Assembly: GCA_949878425.1 (NCBI GenBank)
Contig: CATLAL010000008.1
Coordinates: 1 to 64,000 of the forward strand
Source of the DNA: an uncultured Oscillospiraceae bacterium
GTDB taxonomy: Bacteria > Bacillota > Clostridia > Oscillospirales > Oscillospiraceae
Length of the DNA: 64,000 nt
Reading direction: 5' to 3'
In this document: positions 51,740 through 60,841 of the stretch, piece by piece
Layout of the letters: every line of letters begins with the position of its first letter
How positions within the stretch are numbered: the stretch's first letter is position 1
Position numbers and translations under genes: made by a program
The notes under the pieces: model-generated
Database searches by the model: none
What the model was told of the DNA's origin: nothing
What the model saw: the letters and a program-made list of their open reading frames with translations, nothing else

Positions 51740-53737
51740 CTACTCCGGCAAATCAGAGGCCGCGTATCGTGCCTCGCGCCGGATCAAAATATTGTCGTGA
51801 TTGCGCAGTTCTTGGCTGAAGGCCCCCTCTTCCCCATTGACCCGCAGCTCAACCGGTCCGTCCAGGGTCCCGAAGTCAATTCCAGAGCGGTCCAGAAGAT
51901 CCATCAGGTAATACGGGGCGCCGTCCGGCTTTCCGGGCAGAACCAGAGGAGCGCCATTGAGATATACGCACAGAGGCGGGCGCGGCGCGGCAGTCTCCCC
52001 GTCTGGGGCGGACAGATTTTCCGCCGCCGGGGCAGGAGCCGGCTCCGAAACAGCGGATTCCTCATCCCCCGTGCTTTCCGGCAGGGCCTCCGGCGCCGGT
52101 ACGTCCTCCTCCGCCTGCTCCGGCAAAACCTCCTCCTCCAAGGGGATCGGCGTCTCCGTTGTAATGACCCGGTCGCCGGAGCACAGCTGGTAATCCAGCC
52201 TCACCGGATTACCGTTGACCAGGACGCCGCCTGGGAAATCGCTCCCCAACAGATCCTGCACCTGGCGTTCCGCAGAGGGGCCGGGCACCGCAGGGGTAAA
52301 TTCAATGGCATCGCCGGCATATACCACCGCAGAGGGCGTCGTCTCCTTTCCATTGAGCAGGAGCACACAGGGCGTGGCGCTCTGCCCCCGGAAAGTCATC
52401 CGCTGGCCGTCTACGGTGATGTTCAGGCTCCGCCCCGTGCGGCCCAGCAGATCCGCGGAGGTATAGCCGTTCATCATCAGCAGGTCCAGCACGGTCAGCG
52501 TGCCGCTGCGGAACAGCTTTGCCGGCTGACCATTGAGAAGAATGCGGTAGCTGTCGCTGATCAGCCCCAGCCCCGCGGACACAGCTATTCCCAAGGGCGT
52601 GGCGTACTCCGGGTCGTTGAGATCGTACTCCTTGGAGAAAGCGCTCACATCGTAGTTGTTCCCCGCCAGGGCCACCCGCTTTTCGTCCATTTCCAGCGCC
52701 TGGGCCACTAGCTCCCGCAGTCCGGCCAGCTTGCTGCCGCCCCCTGCCAGGAACATGGCGGAGGGGGGAGCGCCGTTGATGCCCACGACCCGCTGGGCGA
52801 TCTCCCCGGCCAGCGTCTTTGCCGCCCCCAAAAGCGCCTCTCTGACCTGCTGGCCAGGAATACTCTGCTCCAGCCCCAGCACATCCCGGTAGGTAATGGT
52901 GGGGGAATCCAGCTCCATCTTCATCCGCTCCGCTGTGGCAAAGTTGATGAGGTAGTGCTGCATCAGTCTCTCGGTAATCTCATCCCCGGCAATGGTCGCC
53001 ATGGTATACCCTACCACCGCGCCGTCCCGGCAGACGGCAATGTCGGAGGTGCCAGCGCCAATGTCGCACAGCACCAGATTCAACAGCCGCAGATCAGCGG
53101 GAATCACCGCGTTCAGCGCCGCGATGGGCTCCAGCGTGAGGCTCGCCACCTCCAGGCCGGCGGCCTCCATCACGGCGTACAGGCTCTCCACCACCTCGCT
53201 GGGCAGAAACGTGGCCACCACATCCGCCTCCAGCTGCTGGCCGGTGTGGCCCTTCAGCGTTGTCAGCGGATAGCGGTCCAACAGATAGCCGCTGACCGTA
53301 TATCCTACCAGATAGAACCGGCGCTGCGGACTCTCCAGTCCGCTCTCGGACAGGCGGCTCTCCGCATCGGAGACCGCGCCGCTCTCCAGGTGGCTGATCA
53401 GGTCGCTGTCAATTCTGGTGACATCCGGAAGGTCCAGAGCAAAGTGGCCCTTTTCCGTACGCAGGGCGCGGCCTGCGGCAGCTACGCACACCCGCTGGAG
53501 CCTGCACCCCAGCTTTGCCTCCAGCCGGCTGGTTACCCGTCTGGCAACCTTTGCCACCTGGTCAATGTCCTCAATCTGGCCGTCGATCATCGCACGCTTG
53601 CCGTGCTCCTCCTTCTCAATGGCCAAAACCTCCAGCCGCTCGTCCACTACCCGGCCCGCTACGCCAATAATGCTGCGGGTTCCGATGTCCAGAGCGAAAA
53701 TAAGCTCCATATCCTGATTTTTTAATTCATCGGGCAT
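51740..53737 (-). CDS. FtsA-like actin-fold ATPase with long C-terminal beta-grasp-like repeats
   Basis: 665 residues, against ~420 for FtsA. The actin-type ATPase has phosphate-1 ALDIGTRSIIGV (15-26), an FtsA-style 1C subdomain (VCVAAAGRALRTEKG), phosphate-2 LCDIGAGTSDIAV (223-235) and adenosine motif FLAGGGSKLAG (about 345). From ~400 on come repeated short units around ILLNGQPAKL, VLLLNGKETTP, VLVNGNPVRL and VYLNGAPLVL, separated by an acidic/proline linker; they suggest tandem beta-grasp (ThiS/SLBB-like) domains. No membrane-targeting helix is obvious at the C-terminus. ATG at 53737 has AGAGGTG 6 bases upstream; a GTG at 53746 is the alternative. Sits in an operon with a lipoprotein and YjfB, so a motility or envelope scaffold is more likely than cell division. 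Confidence 0.82.
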   Translation of the reverse strand: MPDELKNQDMELIFALDIGTRSIIGVAGRVVDERLEVLAIEKEEHGKRAMIDGQIEDIDQVAKVARRVTSRLEAKLGCRLQRVCVAAAGRALRTEKGHFALDLPDVTRIDSDLISHLESGAVSDAESRLSESGLESPQRRFYLVGYTVSGYLLDRYPLTTLKGHTGQQLEADVVATFLPSEVVESLYAVMEAAGLEVASLTLEPIAALNAVIPADLRLLNLVLCDIGAGTSDIAVCRDGAVVGYTMATIAGDEITERLMQHYLINFATAERMKMELDSPTITYRDVLGLEQSIPGQQVREALLGAAKTLAGEIAQRVVGINGAPPSAMFLAGGGSKLAGLRELVAQALEMDEKRVALAGNNYDVSAFSKEYDLNDPEYATPLGIAVSAGLGLISDSYRILLNGQPAKLFRSGTLTVLDLLMMNGYTSADLLGRTGRSLNITVDGQRMTFRGQSATPCVLLLNGKETTPSAVVYAGDAIEFTPAVPGPSAERQVQDLLGSDFPGGVLVNGNPVRLDYQLCSGDRVITTETPIPLEEEVLPEQAEEDVPAPEALPESTGDEESAVSEPAPAPAAENLSAPDGETAAPRPPLCVYLNGAPLVLPGKPDGAPYYLMDLLDRSGIDFGTLDGPVELRVNGEEGAFSQELRNHDNILIRREARYAASDLPE

Positions 53738-53798
53738 TTCCTTCACCTCTGGTCCAGTGTAGTATAGACGCGGTCAGGGAGCGGCTTTGTCCGTTGTA

Positions 53799-53844
53799 GT
53801 GGGATATATGGCATTCCGGAGCCCCGGAACGCCATATATCCCAC
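53799..53844. terminator. Long inverted repeat after the chemoreceptor gene
   Basis: Arms GTGGGATATATGGC with complement (53799-53812 and 53831-53844), an extra inner pairing CCGGAG/CCCCGG, starting 7 bases beyond the chemoreceptor stop. No clear T-run on the minus strand. Confidence 0.6.
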
Positions 53845-53850
53845 AGTGCA

Positions 53851-55638
53851 TTAATACTTGCCGCCGCCGAAGGGACTGCGCTCGGAGCCGCCGCCCAGCA
53901 TCAGAGGCTCGCCCCGGTCGCTGTCCTCCCAGCCGCCGGAGCTCTGGAGGGCGCTGCCGCCGCCATAGCCGGCCTTGTTGCTCACGCGGAACTCCGCCAT
54001 CAGCTGATGCATGATATTGGCCTGGGAGCTCAGCTGCTCGCTGGCCGCCGCGCACTCCTCGCTGGTCGCGGAGTTGGTCTGCACCACGGCGGAGATCTGA
54101 TCAATTCCCTCGGTGACCTGGGCAATGGCGGTGGTCTGAGTCTCCACGGCCTCCGTCACGCTCTCCATCATGGTCACCACGCCGCTGGCCAGCTCCGTGG
54201 CCTTCTGCAGGGACTCGGTCACCTTGCTCACCACGTCCGCGCCATTCTCCACAGCAGTGATGGAGTTCTCAATCAGGTCCTTGGTCGCCTTGGCGGCCTG
54301 GTCGGACTTGGAGGCCAGATTGCGGACCTCGTCGGCCACCACGGCGAAGCCCTTGCCGGCCGCGCCGGCCCGGGCCGCCTCCACGGCGGCGTTCAGGGCC
54401 AGAATGTTGGTCTGGAAGGCGATGTTCTCGATGGTGGCGATGATCTTGCTGATCTCCTGGGAGGAATTGGAGATGTTGTTCATGGCAACGTTGAGCTGCT
54501 TGACATACTCGTTGCTGGTGTCCACCTGCCGGCCAGCCTCGCCCACGCTGTCCCGGGCCTCCTCGGCGGAGGTGGCCGTCTGCTTGGAGGAGTTGGAGAT
54601 GTCAGTAATGGTGGCGCTGAGCTCCTCCACGGCGCTGGCCTGCTCAGTAGCGCCCTGGGCCAGGGACTGGGAGCTGTTGGACACCTGGTCCGCGCCGGCG
54701 GAGACCTGGTCCGCGGACTGGGAAATGTTGGAAATCGTCTCGCTCATGCGAATAACGAACTGATTGACGCTGTTCTGGATGGGCCTCAGATCGCCGGGGA
54801 AGGTGGCGGTGAGCTCCACGTCGAAGTTGCCCTTGGCCATCTGATTGGTGGTCTCGGAGATATCCTGAATCACGCTGTTGAGCACCTGCTGGCTGGTGCG
54901 CAGGGCGTCGCACATCTCGCCCAGCTCGTTTTTGCCCATGAATTCCACAGGCACCGACAGATTGCCCTGGCTGAAGCCAACCAGCGCGCCGCGCACCTGG
55001 CTGCTGGGCTCCACAATGCTCCGGATGATCCTGGACGCCATCAGCAGCACAATAATCGTAGCCGCCACCATGACCGCCAAAAAGGCAAAGATGGAGATGG
55101 TGGTATTGCGGGTCTGGCGCTCAATGATGGTGTTTTGCGCCGTGGTCAGAGCGTCACTCAGCTGGTCGCCAGCCACCGCGGCGGCCCGCAGCTTGGGGGA
55201 GCAGGAGGTAGCAATCCGCCCAGCGGCCGCTTCGCGGTCCGTGCGGGCGAGCTCCACAATGGCCTGGGCCTCAATCTCCCACTCGTCCACCGTCTTGGTG
55301 AAGCTGGTCAGCAGAGTGCGGTCCTGCAAAGGATAGACTGCCTCCAGCTCGTCAATTCGCAATTTGAGCTCGTCCACCTTGCTCAGTACGTCGGCCAGCT
55401 CGCCCGTTTCGCCGGAGAGAACCACGTCCCGCAGAGTCCGGGCGGCAATGTTGTAGTCAATGCGGCACTCGGAAATAAGCGCGGTAGCGCCGACATAGTC
55501 GTCCATAATATTGGTGTAGGCGTTCTTCTGGGAATTTGTCATTATCAGAGAGGCAATGATAATGACTGCGGAGATGAGGATCGTTGTACCGAAGCCTACA
55601 ATCAGGCTCTTTTTAATGGACATATTTTTGAAGTTCAT
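53851..55638 (-). CDS. Methyl-accepting chemotaxis protein with 4HB sensor
   Basis: 595 residues. TM1 at about 12-33, a four-helix-bundle periplasmic-type sensor (34-185), TM2 about 185-207, HAMP (to ~260) and the MCP signalling domain with the conserved tip [23 protein letters not shown] (pattern; E-x-IAFQTN). Glutamine/glutamate methylation sites are plausible in the [19 protein letters not shown] and [16 protein letters not shown] helices. Ligand unknown. It ends with a glycine-rich tail and no CheR-docking pentapeptide. Start has AGGAGG; a candidate sigma-D promoter lies at 55679-55704. Monocistronic. Confidence 0.95.
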   Translation of the reverse strand: MNFKNMSIKKSLIVGFGTTILISAVIIIASLIMTNSQKNAYTNIMDDYVGATALISECRIDYNIAARTLRDVVLSGETGELADVLSKVDELKLRIDELEAVYPLQDRTLLTSFTKTVDEWEIEAQAIVELARTDREAAAGRIATSCSPKLRAAAVAGDQLSDALTTAQNTIIERQTRNTTISIFAFLAVMVAATIIVLLMASRIIRSIVEPSSQVRGALVGFSQGNLSVPVEFMGKNELGEMCDALRTSQQVLNSVIQDISETTNQMAKGNFDVELTATFPGDLRPIQNSVNQFVIRMSETISNISQSADQVSAGADQVSNSSQSLAQGATEQASAVEELSATITDISNSSKQTATSAEEARDSVGEAGRQVDTSNEYVKQLNVAMNNISNSSQEISKIIATIENIAFQTNILALNAAVEAARAGAAGKGFAVVADEVRNLASKSDQAAKATKDLIENSITAVENGADVVSKVTESLQKATELASGVVTMMESVTEAVETQTTAIAQVTEGIDQISAVVQTNSATSEECAAASEQLSSQANIMHQLMAEFRVSNKAGYGGGSALQSSGGWEDSDRGEPLMLGGGSERSPFGGGKY

Positions 55639-55678
55639 ATGTAGGTTCCTCCTATAATTTTCTGCGGCCGGATTGCCT

Positions 55679-55704
55679 CCGACGGCAGATGGTCTACCTA
55701 TTTA
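55679..55704 (-). promoter_or_regulatory. Candidate sigma-D promoter of the chemoreceptor gene
   Basis: On the minus strand TAAA (55704-55701), 14-base spacer, GCCGTCGG (55686-55679); the first four -10 bases match GCCG of the consensus, the rest do not. Position 40 bases upstream of the start is reasonable. Confidence 0.4.
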
Positions 55705-55862
55705 CGCTCTCTATCTGTGGCCGCCGTTCTGAAGTAGTTGAACCGTTCATTTGCCGGGATGTCCCCGCTGGTTGGCATCCCGTCCAGGTCTGAGGAGGCT
55801 TTTTCGCTGAATTTCCACATTTTCCACCCCCCGTCCTATCTTACCATTTTTGCGGGAAAAAG

Positions 55863-56561
55863 TCAAACAATATCCCCGTATCTCCCATTGCGCACATCGC
55901 CCAGGAGTCTCCCGTCTACCAGGGTGATCACCCGCCGCCGCATAATGTTGACATACCGGCTGGCGTGGGTGGCCATGATGATAGTGGTGCCCCGGCTGTT
56001 GAGCTCGTTGAGCAGGTGCAGCATATCCCAGATGTTGTCGTCATCCAGGTTGGCAGTCAGCTCATCCAGCAGCAGGATGGGCGGGCTGTTGACCAGAGCC
56101 CGGGCCAGCTCCACCCGCCGGCACTCCCCAATGGACAGCTCCGCCGGATAGCAGCTCTCCACGCCGGAAAGGCCCACAATGGCCAGCGCCTTCTCCGCCG
56201 CCAGCCGGCCCTTGCGCCGCATGCCGGCCGCTACTGCCGCCAGCAGCAGGTTGTCCCCAATGGTGCGCTTGCGGATCAGCAGGCACTCCTGGTTGACGAT
56301 TCCAAAGGTACGCGTCATGCGGGTGCGCCAAGGGCCAATCATCCGGGCCACGTTGAGGCCGTTGAGATAGACCTCCCCCTGGTCCGGAGGAATCTCACCC
56401 CCGATCAGCTTCAGCAGGGTGCTCTTCCCCGCCCCGCTGCTGCCGATGAGAAAGACAAATTCCCCCTGCTCCACGGTCAGGTTCAGCTCCCGCACGGCAT
56501 ACTGGGTCCGCCCCTCCGCTGTATAACGTTTTGATACATTCTCCAGACGAATTTCCGGCAT
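55863..56561 (-). CDS. Orphan FtsE-like ABC ATPase
   Basis: 232 residues, close to FtsE size. Walker A GSSGAGKST (40-48), Q-loop VNQECLL, Walker B ILLLDELTANLDDD and H-loop MATHAS are intact. The ABC signature is LSIGECRRVELARAL instead of LSGGEQQR (glycine to isoleucine at position 3). No FtsX-like permease is adjacent. Start MPEIRLENVSKRY at 56561 is chosen because the protein then aligns with FtsE; the frame extends 14 codons upstream. FtsE-FtsX controls wall hydrolases; here, among motility genes without a permease, the role is open. Confidence 0.82.
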   Translation of the reverse strand: MPEIRLENVSKRYTAEGRTQYAVRELNLTVEQGEFVFLIGSSGAGKSTLLKLIGGEIPPDQGEVYLNGLNVARMIGPWRTRMTRTFGIVNQECLLIRKRTIGDNLLLAAVAAGMRRKGRLAAEKALAIVGLSGVESCYPAELSIGECRRVELARALVNSPPILLLDELTANLDDDNIWDMLHLLNELNSRGTTIIMATHASRYVNIMRRRVITLVDGRLLGDVRNGRYGDIV

Positions 56562-56953
56562 CCTGCTCCGGCTCCTCTTTCTCCTTCCGCCGGAACAAGG
56601 CATGGTCCAGCGGCGTTTAATACTCTAATACTTTTTCTTGAAGGAAAACGTGTGAAAAAGAACGTTCATGCAGGCCTAAAACCGTTGCTATTCCTAACTT
56701 TTTGCCCGATAACGGAAGTATACTTCCAATCGGAGAACAGGATAAGAAACCGTATTCCGCTGCGTCCGCGGGAGCCTTGGACGCAGGCCGCGGCGGCTGC
56801 TCTCCCCACAGCCGCCAGGAAGCCCGCAAACATATCTGTCCCACCGGCCTGCGCCGGTGGAACAGATATGCTTCTCAGTGTCTGAATTCGCAGTCTCAAA
56901 CGCCCTCCGGGCGGCGTCCGGCGGCCAAAAGCCGCGCCTGTAAATACAGCTTC
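56562..56953. other. Non-coding gap with one long hairpin
   Basis: 392 bases. Inverted arms CATATCTGTCCCACCGGC / GCCGGTGGAACAGATATG (56831-56870, one mismatch, 4-base loop) lie 84 bases beyond the stop of the FliT-like gene and may end the fliD operon. The rest is moderately GC-poor near 56630-56750. Short frames on both strands are not protein-like. Confidence 0.55.
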
Positions 56954-57340
56954 TCACTTTTTGTAAAACGACTGATCTCCCGCCATCCGGAGGCTGATCC
57001 TTCTGTCCAGATCCACGACCCGTTCCAGCAGGCGGCGGGCCTGGCTGGCCTGCTCCAGGAAGGTCTTTTCACTGGCGCTCTCCGCCGCCGCTCCCCGCGT
57101 CAGCTCCTCCAGCCTCTGCCGCTCCTCCGGCATCAGGCTCTTCCGGCGCTCCTTGGCCACCCGGTCCACCTCTTCTAGATGGAGGATGGGCTCCTGCCGC
57201 ATGGCCACCACCATCCGCACAGACTCCTGGTCGCCCCGGTCCAGGGCCTCGCCCAGCTGCCTCGTTAAATCCAGCGTCTCATTGAGGTAGTTGAACTTCT
57301 TCCGCTCCAGGACCGCCAGATCCAGCAGCGCGTCGCTCAT
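56954..57340 (-). CDS. Small helical protein, probable FliT/FlgN-type flagellar chaperone
   Basis: 128 residues, almost entirely charged helix (LLDLAVLERKKFNYLNETLDLTRQLGEALDRGDQESVRMVVAMRQEPILHLEEVDRVAKERR, pattern), with a C-terminal helix (ASQARRLLERVVDLDRRISLRM). Its ATG overlaps the fliS stop (ATGA), the usual place of fliT in many bacteria. FliT and FlgN chaperones keep FliD and hook-junction proteins export-ready. Sequence identity is too low for certainty; context is the main support. Confidence 0.65.
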   Translation of the reverse strand: MSDALLDLAVLERKKFNYLNETLDLTRQLGEALDRGDQESVRMVVAMRQEPILHLEEVDRVAKERRKSLMPEERQRLEELTRGAAAESASEKTFLEQASQARRLLERVVDLDRRISLRMAGDQSFYKK

Positions 57341-57732
57341 ACCTGCTCCTGCCTTCCCGGATCGGCGCCGCTGGTTTTCTCCGCCGTATGGAAGGCGTCC
57401 CGCAGCTCCGCGAACATGGGGCGCAGCTCCGAGAGCCGCTTCTTGTTCCGGCCGATCCGGATCGCCCCCAGCTGGAAGGTAAAATAGTCGTACATGCGGC
57501 TGAGGTCCCTGCTGATGGGGTACTGCCGGTCCAGCGTCTCATCCAGATAGTTGACAATGTCAACGCACCGGTCTATTGCCGCCTCAAAGGCGGGGTAGTC
57601 CGCCTTATCCAGCTCGATGGAGGCCAATGTCGCCCGCTTGACCAGCTCGTCATACAGCAGGAGCAGCAGCTCGCCCGATGTCATGGAGTTGATGGACTGT
57701 TCCTTGTACTGCTGATAGCCTCTTCGATCCAT
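57337..57732 (-). CDS. fliS: Flagellar export chaperone FliS
   Basis: 131 residues, normal size. MDRRGYQQYKEQSINSMTSGELLLLLYDELVKRATLA (pattern: YxxxxINSxTPxELxxxLYxxxI) and the following helices (CVDIVNYLDETLDRQYPISRDLSRMYDYF) are diagnostic. Binds flagellin and prevents its early polymerisation; flagellin itself is not in the window. Downstream of fliD by 32 bases, coupled to the FliT-like gene. Start preceded by AAAGGAACGG. Confidence 0.96.
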   Translation of the reverse strand: MDRRGYQQYKEQSINSMTSGELLLLLYDELVKRATLASIELDKADYPAFEAAIDRCVDIVNYLDETLDRQYPISRDLSRMYDYFTFQLGAIRIGRNKKRLSELRPMFAELRDAFHTAEKTSGADPGRQEQV

Positions 57733-57764
57733 TTTGGATACCGTTCCTTTCTACTGCCGGGGGA

Positions 57765-60521
57765 TCAGCCGCCCATGAGGCCGGCCAGGGCGGAGCTCTG
57801 GGAGTTCATCTGGTTTACCAGCACCTCCAGCCTGCTGAACATCTTGGTATAGTAGTCCACCCGGTCGCTGAGCTTACCCTGCCACTTTTCGATCTGCGTG
57901 CCCAAGTTGTCGATTTCCTTCTGCCAGGCGTTGTCCAGCAGGCTCAGAGCGCTCAGGGGCGTACCGGACTGCTGAACCAGAATGCCCTTCGTCGCGCCGG
58001 TAGTAGAGCCGTAGCGGTCCAGCTGGGTCTTAAGCCCCTCCATGATGCCGCTTGTGCCGCCGCTCTCCGAGGTGCGGGTGAAGATGTCCGCCACCGCGTC
58101 CGGGTCGCTGTCCAGCGCGTCCCGCAGCTTGCTCTCATCCAGGGTCAGGGAGGAGGTGCCGTCTGTAGAGAAGCTCATGGTGAGGCCGATCTTCCGCAGC
58201 AGAGCGCTGTCGCTGCCGCTGGGATTAAAGACGCTGTACATCCGCTCATAGAGCGCCTTTAAATTGGGATCGCTGAAGAGGATGCCCTGCTTTGCCTTGG
58301 CCTCGTAGGCCTGAATGGCGCTCTCCGACATGCCGACCCTTTCCTCGTCGGTCAAAGGCTCATAGTTCTGGAAATTGCCGCTGGAGTTCTTATAGGGGAG
58401 CGTGGCGTAGGCGGACTTGATCTCCGACATCATCTCGTTGTAGTCCTTGACCATGGCCCGGACCGTCTCCACAATTTTGTCGGAATCCGTCGTAACCTTG
58501 AAGGAAACGCCCTCGCCGTCGTCCTCAAACTTCTCCTTCATGGTGATGGACAGCCCGTCGATGTCCACGGTGTTGGAGCTGCGGGTCATCTCCTTCTCAA
58601 TGCCGTTAACCGTGACCTTAAACTTGGCGTCCTGCCCGAGGGTATAGCCGTTTTCTCCGGCAACCTTGCTGAAAAGGTTGGAGGCGATGCCTTCGCCATA
58701 GGTGACATCCAGCTTTTTGCCGTCCTGGTCCGTCACAACCAGGGAGCCGTCCCGCTCAGAGAAGGACGCGGTCCGCCCCTCCCCCAGGTTCTGGTTGATC
58801 TTGTCCAGAATGTTCTTCATGGTGGGGTTGTCGCCCGCAAAGCTGAAGGAGAGCTCCTTGCCGTCAATCTCCAGGGAGAACTTCTCCCCCTGCACCTTGA
58901 TTTCCTTATCCGCTCCCAGGAAGTCCCGGGCATGCTGCTTGGCCAGGGCGTCAGTATCGACAGTCTTTCCAAACATGCTCTGGGCCAGGCCCTCTCCCAG
59001 CTCCACCTTGCTCTGGGAGCCGGTCTCCCTGGACTCAAAGACAAAGCTCCGGGTGGTCTTGGAGTAGTTGACCTTGACGTTGGCCTCCTTGTTGGCGTTG
59101 ATATCCTCCATAATGGTGATCAGCTTGGTATCCTTGCCGTAGCTGCCGATCTTCTCGCCATTGATGGTAAAGGCGACCTTGCCGGTACCCCAGCCGTCCT
59201 TATCAATCTCCTCATAGCGGCCCAGCAGCTCGTCGAAGCGGGAGCCCATCAGATCGCCCAGGGTCTTGTTGGGGTCCAGGTAGTTGGTGGCGTTCTTGCC
59301 GATCTTCAGCACATCGCCGATGTCGCTGTCAATGAGCAGGTTGGAGCCCTCCTTGGTTTCAAACTTCAGGTACAGGCTGCCGTTGTTGCTCTGGTTGGAG
59401 ACCTTCACCTTATTGCCGAAGGCCTTGCGCACGGACTCATCCAGAAGCTCCGCGTACTTGTTGGCGGCCTCCTTGGCGGAGACGGTGTACTGCTTGCCGC
59501 CCTCGTAGGTGAGCTTGCTGGCCCCGCTGCTGTCCTTGACGGTAGTGGGCATGGTAAAGGTGTAGGTGCCGTCCTCATTGCGGGCAATCTTGGGCGTGTT
59601 GATGGTTTTGGTGGTCCCGTCCAGGTTGATATTCATGGTCTTGCCGGACAGATACTCGCCGGTATTCACCCGCTTGGTGTAGTCGGCGTAGCGGGTGGAG
59701 GAGATCACGGTCGGCTTATCCTTGCTGGCTGTGGAGAGATCTCCCAGGCCCAGCTCCTCGCCCACGGTGCCGCTGGCGCCGCTGATATACACGCTGTTGC
59801 CCGCGCCGCTCTTGTCGGAGAACACAATGGAATTGTCTTCCCGGACCGTGACGGCGATACGGTCGCTGGCCTTGAGGCTGGTGCCGTTGGAGCCGCCGAT
59901 GGTCTGCTGGGAGAGCTTATCCCGGATGGCCTGGGCCAGCTGCTCCGCGCCCACGTACTGGTCGGTATTCTCATCGAAGTTGATGGTAACGGACTTATTG
60001 CCGTAGTTGAGACTCAGGGAGCCCTGAAGGGTGCCCAGCTTGATGTCCCGATTAAAGTCCACGCCCCCGCTGGAGGTGATGGAGGTGCCGTCGCCCGCGC
60101 CGGCCAGGTTGCTGCCCGTTGTGTATCGGGCGGCGGTGGCCAGCTGGCTGACGCTGTTGAGCACCACATTGCTGTCCGTCCTGCCGCTGGCGGAGACCTT
60201 GCCGGCGTTGGCGCCCTGGGGCTCTACCAGGCGGGCGCCGCTGAAAAAGGAGGGGGAGGAGAGGTTTGTGGAGGAGGTATAGGAGGCGTATTTGTTGGAA
60301 AAGCCGTACATCTTGGCAATAATGCTCTGGTAGGCCTCCTGCTTCCACTGTATCTTCGTGGCCTTCTGGTTGAGCTGGGTAATCTTTGCGCTGTAGCTCT
60401 GGACCAGACTCTCTATCATCCCCTCGGTATCCATACCGCTGGCCAGACCGCTGACAATGTTGGCGCTGTTGTACAGGCTGCTGGTATAGTTGTTTTTGCT
60501 GACCCCATTGACAGATGCCAT
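57765..60521 (-). CDS. fliD: Flagellar filament cap protein FliD
   Basis: 918 residues, clearly longer than most FliD (about 450-700). The N-terminal NIVSGLASGMDTEGMIESLVQSYSAKITQLNQKATKIQWKQEAYQSI (pattern) is the FliD D0/D1 signature and the C-terminal coil (LLDNAWQKEIDNLGTQIEKWQGKLSDRVDYYTKMFSRLEVLVNQMNSQ) closes it. The excess length is in the middle, with repeated units such as FTINGEKIGSYGKDTKLITIMEDINA and FSLEIDGKELSFSFAGDNPTMKNILDKINQ, consistent with extra surface D3-type domains. It caps the filament. First gene of fliD-fliS-fliT-like; AAAGGAGAG before the ATG. Repeat element D lies 43 bases upstream. Confidence 0.96.
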   Translation of the reverse strand: MASVNGVSKNNYTSSLYNSANIVSGLASGMDTEGMIESLVQSYSAKITQLNQKATKIQWKQEAYQSIIAKMYGFSNKYASYTSSTNLSSPSFFSGARLVEPQGANAGKVSASGRTDSNVVLNSVSQLATAARYTTGSNLAGAGDGTSITSSGGVDFNRDIKLGTLQGSLSLNYGNKSVTINFDENTDQYVGAEQLAQAIRDKLSQQTIGGSNGTSLKASDRIAVTVREDNSIVFSDKSGAGNSVYISGASGTVGEELGLGDLSTASKDKPTVISSTRYADYTKRVNTGEYLSGKTMNINLDGTTKTINTPKIARNEDGTYTFTMPTTVKDSSGASKLTYEGGKQYTVSAKEAANKYAELLDESVRKAFGNKVKVSNQSNNGSLYLKFETKEGSNLLIDSDIGDVLKIGKNATNYLDPNKTLGDLMGSRFDELLGRYEEIDKDGWGTGKVAFTINGEKIGSYGKDTKLITIMEDINANKEANVKVNYSKTTRSFVFESRETGSQSKVELGEGLAQSMFGKTVDTDALAKQHARDFLGADKEIKVQGEKFSLEIDGKELSFSFAGDNPTMKNILDKINQNLGEGRTASFSERDGSLVVTDQDGKKLDVTYGEGIASNLFSKVAGENGYTLGQDAKFKVTVNGIEKEMTRSSNTVDIDGLSITMKEKFEDDGEGVSFKVTTDSDKIVETVRAMVKDYNEMMSEIKSAYATLPYKNSSGNFQNYEPLTDEERVGMSESAIQAYEAKAKQGILFSDPNLKALYERMYSVFNPSGSDSALLRKIGLTMSFSTDGTSSLTLDESKLRDALDSDPDAVADIFTRTSESGGTSGIMEGLKTQLDRYGSTTGATKGILVQQSGTPLSALSLLDNAWQKEIDNLGTQIEKWQGKLSDRVDYYTKMFSRLEVLVNQMNSQSSALAGLMGG

Positions 60522-60563
60522 AATAATCTCTCCTTTATTCTAATTTATTCTTAATTCTCAGCT

Positions 60564-60724
60564 AGGCGTTGTTTGAAAAATGGAAATACGCCCAACAGCG
60601 AGGGATTTTTTGCCCGGCGAAGCCAATTTGACACTGGAATACTGGGTGTATTTCAAGGAAATCTGATAGCGCCCGGCGGAAAAGGACCCGCCGTTTGGGC
60701 GTGTTGCCATTTTTAAACAAGCCT
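60564..60724. repeat. Dispersed inverted-repeat element, copy D
   Basis: 161 bp with imperfect ends AGGCGTTGTTTGAAAAATGG / CCATTTTTAAACAAGCCT. Core GGCGAAGCCAATTTGACACTGGAATACTGGGTGTATT (shown in part) aligns with copy C (5292). An inner GCGCCCGGCGG..CCGCCGTTTGGGCG pairing is present. It lies between the divergent fliD and parA starts and takes up half of the 320-base gap 60522-60841. Confidence 0.7.
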
Positions 60725-60841
60725 TGGTTTTTCATAAAATTCTATCAGGAAAAAGAAAAATCCCTCTGTACTTTTTTATCGTCACGTAGTATAGTAAAGT
60801 TAAGGGCCTCAAGAAAGATTTTACACAACGGAGGGGATATT

